Assembly: GCA_903923905.1 (NCBI GenBank)
Contig: CAIXZH010000059.1
Coordinates: 1 to 64,000, forward strand
Length of the DNA stretch: 64,000 nucleotides
Origin: an uncultured Bacteroidia bacterium
Lineage (GTDB): Bacteria; Bacteroidota; Bacteroidia; Bacteroidales; Prolixibacteraceae
Direction: 5' to 3'
The notes below the pieces were generated by a model. It worked only from the letters and a program-made list of their open reading frames with translations, did no database searches and was not told the origin of the DNA. The position numbers and the translations under genes are program-made. Position 1 is the stretch's first letter; every line of letters starts with the position of its first letter. Below, piece after piece: positions 59,409 through 64,000 of this stretch.

Positions 59409-60713
59409 CTATCCCACTTTTATTTTCCCCGTCACCACCTCATTTATCAAACTCGCCTTGTACTCCTTCAGCTTCTCAATCTCCTGCTGTTTAAGGGAAA
59501 TGGCTGTGGCGATTTTATTAGAGAGGTCTTCAATATATTTTGCAATGAAAAATTGTTCTTCATCTGGTGGACAAAGAACCAAGGTATCACCTAATTCTTC
59601 TGCATTTAAATGAGGTTGGGCGGCTCTCATTCTTAGAAGATAAAGCTGATCAAACAAAATGTATTTTGCTAATAATGCAAAACTCATAAAAAGGGGATTG
59701 ATTGTATGTGGAGTAAAAACCATATCATAGCCTGCTATTGACCCTGCGTATTTTTTAGGAATAATGGCAGAGTCAGCGGTATATGCTCCACTCCTTACGA
59801 CAATGATGTCATTTTCTTTTAGCTCAGGATCTCGTTCCCATGGAATATCTTCTGGATCAACAAAAACAAGGTCTTTTTCAACGATTTTTCCTCTTTCTAC
59901 ATTAGTCGCCCTAATTAGTGGCAATCCATTTTCCTTCTCTTTTGGAGGTTGACCTAAACCATATCTTATTCGTCCTAAATACTTCAACCTCTTCACCTCC
60001 CAATGTTCCGGAATCTCCCCAATCCATTCCACACCACTCTCTTTTAGTTTTACATTGGGGTTTATCCCCCTTGTAACAGCCCGGTGAATCAATATTTGTC
60101 TGCGTTCTTTAAGCAGTTCAATTTGTTTTTCTTCGATGCCGACGGCTTGATCAATAAGGGTAGTTTTGTCGTCGAGAAATTCGGCGATGGCGGTTTGCTC
60201 AGGTATTGGAGGTAGCAAGGATATAATTCTAAAAAAATCATCAGTATAAAGTCTTAATCGACTTTCGATCACACCAGATGAGTTCCTTTTAAATTCAGCT
60301 TTGTATAACTCAGTTCGTAATAAATAATGAAAGTATCTTTTGTCGTTTTCACCTAACAATCTATAAGTTGAATATGCAGGACTTGTAATACCGTCAAATG
60401 GAGAAAAGCCTAAACTACCATTCCATGCTAACATGATATTACTAACCAAATCTCCTTTATATACTTTTTTATATCCTTCTAAAGTAGAAGCAGTTGTCAG
60501 TAATTCACCAACATCTGTCTTGTCACTTTTTTTAGTAACGCCAGTATACTGAGATACTGATAAAAGCTCTTCATTTCCGTTAACGCTTCTTTCATTAATC
60601 TCATTAAAAAGGTGTTTTATTCTTCTTACTTCCCAATGTTCCGGAATTTCACCGAGCCATTCAATACCTGAATCTTTGTAAGCAGCATATTTTTGAATTT
60701 TAATACTTTCCAT
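59409..60713 (-). CDS. hsdS: Type I restriction enzyme specificity subunit HsdS
   Basis: The 434 residues contain two target-recognition domains, each opened by the same motif: GIEWLGEIPEHWEVRRIKHL (residues 16-35) and GVEWIGEIPEHWEVKRLKYL (about 222-241), and each followed by a helical spacer ending each half (IPEQTAIAEFL; CPPDEEQFFIAKYIEDLSNK). The two-TRD layout implies a bipartite recognition sequence, which cannot be read from the protein. Its start overlaps the hsdM stop by one base (TGATG), and the sacsin-like gene starts immediately after its stop. Confidence 0.95.
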   Translation of the reverse strand: MESIKIQKYAAYKDSGIEWLGEIPEHWEVRRIKHLFNEINERSVNGNEELLSVSQYTGVTKKSDKTDVGELLTTASTLEGYKKVYKGDLVSNIMLAWNGSLGFSPFDGITSPAYSTYRLLGENDKRYFHYLLRTELYKAEFKRNSSGVIESRLRLYTDDFFRIISLLPPIPEQTAIAEFLDDKTTLIDQAVGIEEKQIELLKERRQILIHRAVTRGINPNVKLKESGVEWIGEIPEHWEVKRLKYLGRIRYGLGQPPKEKENGLPLIRATNVERGKIVEKDLVFVDPEDIPWERDPELKENDIIVVRSGAYTADSAIIPKKYAGSIAGYDMVFTPHTINPLFMSFALLAKYILFDQLYLLRMRAAQPHLNAEELGDTLVLCPPDEEQFFIAKYIEDLSNKIATAISLKQQEIEKLKEYKASLINEVVTGKIKVG

Positions 60714-63088
60714 CAGGCGAGATTTAATATTTCACGGATTAAGCCATCACTTTCGTTCTCCAACTTCAGAATATCGGCGCTTACCTCTTCAATACTCCTC
60801 AGTGGCTTGTGCTTGTAGAAATATTTATTAAAACTGATCTCATAACCAATTTTTGTGCCGTCCAGGTTGATCCAGGCCTCCGGAACATGGGGTTTTACTT
60901 CCCTCAAAAAGTAATCATAGATACTTTCTTTGATCGGCACATTTTCAGTATCACGCAAATCACTTTCGGTTTCATATTCGAGGTATTCACTTTTCTTTTT
61001 GGTGGCAAAATAACCGTAATCTCCCAGTTGGCTTTCCTGGCAACCCAAATGGTCAAGCAACCGTTCCAGTTTTTCACCGGACAGTTTGGTTGTCCCTTTG
61101 ATTACTTTTTCGGCAGAGCCATCGTACCAGCTGATTGCATTTAGAATTGCGTTTTTTTCGCTGTTGCCTGGCATGGAGACAAGGCACGCCTTGTCTCTAC
61201 AACACATATCAAATCTTTCCCGGAACATATTGAAATCGTTGTGTTCATCTGTGCCAATCACCTTCATCAACTGTTTGGCAGCATTCAGCAAATCGAGTTG
61301 TTTCTGCCAGGTTTCCTTGCTTACCAAAGATCGGCTTTGTTTGGCATTCAGATTGAGTTCCTGCTTTTCGGCAAACTCCAGAATCGCTTTTTCATGTTTG
61401 GACATGTTCGTATAAACATCTTCACCAAACTGCTCATAGGCCCAGACCATCGGTTCACGCAATGATTTATCGAATCGCAGATCCGCAATCCTCTCTACAG
61501 TAAACTGTGCTTTTAACCGTTTGGGGCGCTCTATCACAAACTTGTAATACCCAAAATCGGAATTATCAAAGATTTTGGAGGAGATAGTTCCTGAAATATT
61601 CTCAAGATTAATCTCCCTGGCATCTACCGACGACATTTCCTTATAAACACCCACGATCTCCCGTATATGTTCGGGGGCAAATTCACAGTTTTTATTTCCA
61701 AGATTTTTCCGGAGTTTGCGGTAGAGCTGTCCGGCATCGATCAGCTGAACCTTTCCTTTACGGTGGGGAGCCTTGTTGTTGCTTAATATCCAGATATAAG
61801 TGGTGATCCCTGTATTGTAAAAGAGGTTATTGGGGAGTTGTACAATCGCCTCCAACCAGTCGTTTTCGATAATATACCGGCGGATATTGCTCTCGCCGCC
61901 ACCGGCATCACCGGTAAACAGACTCGAACCGTTATGTACCGAAGCGATACGGGAACCCAGCGGGCTTTGCGAAAATGGTTTCATCTTGTTAACCATCTCC
62001 ATCAGAAACAGCAACTGTCCGTCCGAAGAGCGGGGCGTAGCATCGGCATCTTCCAGAATGCCCCAATAATTTTTCAGTTTGATCCGAAAACGCGAATCAA
62101 TAATCTCTTTCCCGTCTTTAATATATTTCTGCTCACTGGCCCACGATTTACCATAAGGGGGATTCGAGAGCATAAAATCAAATTTGGTTCCTGCAAACTC
62201 ATCGGCACTCAGGGTAGACCCGCATTTGATATTCTCGGGATCATTCCCCTTGATCATCATATCCGATTTGCAGATGGCATAGGTTTCGTCGTTAATCTCT
62301 TTACCATAGAGGTACACATCCCCCGTTGCCCGGATCTCTCCCTCATCGTCTTTCACAAAATTCTGGGATTCAGTTAGCATTCCGCCACTTCCGCAGGCAG
62401 GATCGTAAATAGTCATTACGGGTGGAAGGTTCTCTTTCACAGGTTCAAAAATGATATGGGTCATGAGGTCAATTACCTCACGCGGGGTAAAGTGTTCTCC
62501 TGCCTCCTCGTTATTTTCCTCGTTAAATTTCCGGATCAGCTCCTCAAACACATAACCCATCCCCAGATTAGTCAATGGGGCAAGTTTACGCCCATCGGGA
62601 TCTGTTTTTTCAGAAGAAGTCAGGTTGATATACGGCGAGGTAAACTTTTCGAGGATATTCAGCAGTACGTCCTTCGAGGCCATGTGTTTAACCTGGCTCC
62701 GGAGTTTGAATTTATCGATGATCTCCTTAACATTGGAGCTGAATCCGTTCAGGTAGTCTTCGAAATTGGCCTGCAGGATCTGCTGGCTGTTTGTTGCGGT
62801 ATTATGCAACCGTTGCAGTGTCCATTCACTGGTGTTATAAAAAACATAACCAGCGGCATCTGTCATCCCTTTGTTATCCCATTCGGTAAACTTAGCTTCA
62901 TCGCGCTGAAAGGTGACCTCTTCCATGACCGCCTCTTTGGTCGGTTCGAGCAAGGCATCGAGACGGCGTAAGACCACCATGGGAAGAATAACATCGCGGT
63001 ATTTTCCGCGGACATAGACATCGCGCAGGCAATCATCCGCAATAGACCAAATAAAGGAGACGAGTTTATTGTGGGAAGCTGTATTCAT
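60713..63088 (-). CDS. hsdM: Type I restriction enzyme methyltransferase subunit HsdM
   Basis: This adenine methyltransferase has the SAM-binding motif DPACGSGG (229-236) and the catalytic NPPY (309-312) followed by GKSW. It is 791 residues long, against about 500 for classical HsdM; the extra C-terminal 250 residues contain a region with LNAKQSRSLVSK and YEISFNKYFYKHKPLRS, as in the longer Bacteroidota type. HsdM methylates the recognition site defined by HsdS. A palindromic insertion lies within its C-terminal part (61176-61197) without breaking the frame. It is the first gene of the hsdM-hsdS operon. Confidence 0.96.
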   Translation of the reverse strand: MNTASHNKLVSFIWSIADDCLRDVYVRGKYRDVILPMVVLRRLDALLEPTKEAVMEEVTFQRDEAKFTEWDNKGMTDAAGYVFYNTSEWTLQRLHNTATNSQQILQANFEDYLNGFSSNVKEIIDKFKLRSQVKHMASKDVLLNILEKFTSPYINLTSSEKTDPDGRKLAPLTNLGMGYVFEELIRKFNEENNEEAGEHFTPREVIDLMTHIIFEPVKENLPPVMTIYDPACGSGGMLTESQNFVKDDEGEIRATGDVYLYGKEINDETYAICKSDMMIKGNDPENIKCGSTLSADEFAGTKFDFMLSNPPYGKSWASEQKYIKDGKEIIDSRFRIKLKNYWGILEDADATPRSSDGQLLFLMEMVNKMKPFSQSPLGSRIASVHNGSSLFTGDAGGGESNIRRYIIENDWLEAIVQLPNNLFYNTGITTYIWILSNNKAPHRKGKVQLIDAGQLYRKLRKNLGNKNCEFAPEHIREIVGVYKEMSSVDAREINLENISGTISSKIFDNSDFGYYKFVIERPKRLKAQFTVERIADLRFDKSLREPMVWAYEQFGEDVYTNMSKHEKAILEFAEKQELNLNAKQSRSLVSKETWQKQLDLLNAAKQLMKVIGTDEHNDFNMFRERFDMCCRDKACLVSMPGNSEKNAILNAISWYDGSAEKVIKGTTKLSGEKLERLLDHLGCQESQLGDYGYFATKKKSEYLEYETESDLRDTENVPIKESIYDYFLREVKPHVPEAWINLDGTKIGYEISFNKYFYKHKPLRSIEEVSADILKLENESDGLIREILNLA
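61176..61197. repeat. Palindromic element inserted in the hsdM coding sequence
   Basis: GAGACAAGGC and GCCTTGTCTC are exact reverse complements separated by AC. The element lies in frame in the hsdM C-terminal region and encodes RDKACLVS. The sequence resembles widespread GTAGAGACAAGG(C)-type palindromic repeats of bacterial genomes. Confidence 0.75.
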
Positions 63089-63141
63089 TGAGTTTTAAAG
63101 TTTCGTTTTAATGTGATTTAATTTCTTTCCTAATGCAAGGA

Positions 63142-64000
63142 TTACCCTTTTTCAAACACCTTCAAAATACTTTTTGCCCTGGTGCATTGGGTATAGAACT
63201 GTTTCTTTTCTTCGGCTACAGAGGCCTCATTTAGGATCAACAAAACCACATTGCTTTCCAACCCTTTAAACCGGGTGATCGAGGTAAAGTATAGTTCACC
63301 GGGTTCACGCGGGGCATTTATATCCCAGGCCTTAAATTTAAACCGGTCAATAGCGGTTACCGAAGCAAAGGGATGGTCATTAACGTGGCCATCGATAAGA
63401 ATCAGGATATCCTGAAGCGGGATCTTTTCAATCTGCACAAGACTTAAAACAGACCGCGACACTTTGCCGATCAGATCTTCGGTGTCTGAATATCCGATAG
63501 TTTCCACATCAACTCCAACCGGAGTATTGCTGGAAGTAATTTCAATCCCGGTTGATCTGGTCACAAAATCGCAGATTTTTCGAGTGTTCCGGTAATTATT
63601 ATTGAGTTTAAACGGTGTGAAGGTATCCTTTCCGGGGATTGTAAACCGCCGTTTAAAGATATTTTGATTTTCATCAAAGAACAGGATCACCTGACTTTTG
63701 GGATGGGTATATTTAAAGATCGTCCGCAGCCAGGTGTGTTCAAAATCCTGGGCTTCGTCTATGATCAATACGTCGTACTTTTTCTTTAAATTGTTTTTGG
63801 TAGTAATCTCATCAAATTTATCGGGTAGAAGATGCATATGAAAATCATCGCCTCTTTCCGGATTTCGGACAAGCCAGCCGGAATCGTGCTCCTCAACCCG
63901 TTTGTAGGCAAAGGTGTGAAATGTGGAGACAGCGATATGATCATTGGTAATTGTAGCTTCCAGGGCCAAAGCGAGCATGCGGTTAAAGCATAAAAACAGG
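63142..64000 (-). CDS. Superfamily 1 helicase (UvrD/Rep-like), partial
   Basis: The C-terminal ~285 residues of an SF1 helicase, whose frame stays open to the window end (LFLCFNRMLALALEA before the first ATG). Motif II is VLIIDEAQDFEHTW, motif III is VILFFDENQNIF, and the C-terminal motif near SITRFKGLESNVVLLI and QCTRAKSILKV corresponds to motifs V and VI. The N-terminal Walker A part is beyond the window. It is upstream of hsdM on the same strand, 53 bp away. Proteins of this kind occur next to type I RM loci, but a direct role is not established. Confidence 0.85.
   Translation of the reverse strand, partial: LFLCFNRMLALALEATITNDHIAVSTFHTFAYKRVEEHDSGWLVRNPERGDDFHMHLLPDKFDEITTKNNLKKKYDVLIIDEAQDFEHTWLRTIFKYTHPKSQVILFFDENQNIFKRRFTIPGKDTFTPFKLNNNYRNTRKICDFVTRSTGIEITSSNTPVGVDVETIGYSDTEDLIGKVSRSVLSLVQIEKIPLQDILILIDGHVNDHPFASVTAIDRFKFKAWDINAPREPGELYFTSITRFKGLESNVVLLILNEASVAEEKKQFYTQCTRAKSILKVFEKG

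Noticed and set aside
59790-59815. Further WYL-operator-like sequence inside hsdS (TACGACA ... TGTCAT)
   Set aside because: It lies within a coding region, the spacer is 4 bp instead of 5, and no promoter box follows, so it is most likely chance.
61838-62377. Plus-strand frames of 179 and 171 codons opposite hsdM
   Set aside because: Both are antisense to the conserved methyltransferase motifs and show no domain.
39202-64000. BREX or DISARM system
   Set aside because: No PglZ, BrxC, BrxL, DrmA/B or PglX-type gene was found; the methyltransferase, specificity and restriction subunits form a normal type I RM set.
37334-64000. Prophage
   Set aside because: There is no terminase, portal, capsid, tail or lysis gene; the DnaA-like and DnaB-like proteins alone do not support a phage.

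Overview
The window comes from a chromosome of the phylum Bacteroidota, most likely an environmental Bacteroidales or Marinilabiliales-type organism. Reasons: a SusC-type TonB-dependent transporter, promoters of the TAnnTTTG (-7) class, a DUF4251 protein, a FeoA-FeoB fusion, a fused two-domain amino-acid lipid synthase, GTP-dependent PEP carboxykinase, and xerD divergent from aroQ. No rRNA, CRISPR array, intact insertion sequence or phage structural gene was seen.

Layout. Positions 1-37,260 look like ordinary core genome. They hold a truncated susC gene (minus strand, cut by the window edge) divergent from a membrane-anchored propeller/LuxR regulator; an acyltransferase fusion for ornithine- or glycine-type lipids; a YgiQ radical-SAM enzyme; a CNNM/CBS membrane protein; a sugar-isomerase-like protein; a TetR-FabH operon with a likely operator; QueD; a DUF4251 protein; an LTA-synthase-like sulfatase; PEPCK, an aminotransferase and an XRE-cupin regulator; XerD / AroQ / pyruvate kinase; an outer-membrane barrel; a GH36-like secreted glycosidase; FtsK-LolA; carbamate kinase, ornithine carbamoyltransferase and an iron alcohol dehydrogenase; and FeoAB with its Cys-rich partner.

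A tRNA-Arg (anticodon ACG) at 37,261 marks an abrupt change. The next 1.5 kb has almost no genes and contains hairpins, GGTAGTGAAG-type repeats and eroded reading frames, as expected at the edge of an integrated island. From 39 kb to the window end nearly every gene is on the minus strand and belongs to a defence or accessory island. The distal part is a complete type I restriction-modification locus (hsdM, hsdS, hsdR) with two extra ATPase genes embedded between hsdS and hsdR: a 1,393-residue sacsin-like GHKL ATPase with a C-terminal DUF3883-like nuclease-type domain, and a DUF4062/GHKL/winged-helix protein. A superfamily 1 helicase gene runs off the end. The middle part carries a NucS/DUF5655-like protein, an ADP-ribosylglycohydrolase and an endonuclease/exonuclease/phosphatase protein.

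The proximal part (about 39.2-47.2 kb) is the best candidate for an undescribed system. It has three consecutive P-loop ATPases (AAA+, DnaA-like and DnaB/RecA-like) with an MPPED-like metallophosphoesterase among them, two proteins I do not recognise, a DUF262-DUF1524 (GmrSD-type) nuclease and a WYL regulator. An inverted repeat with core GACA-N5-TGTC lies upstream of both the WYL gene and the first ATPase gene, in both cases exactly 6 nt before a TAnnTTTG element. This ties the regulator to the ATPase operon and is the strongest new regulatory signal in the window.
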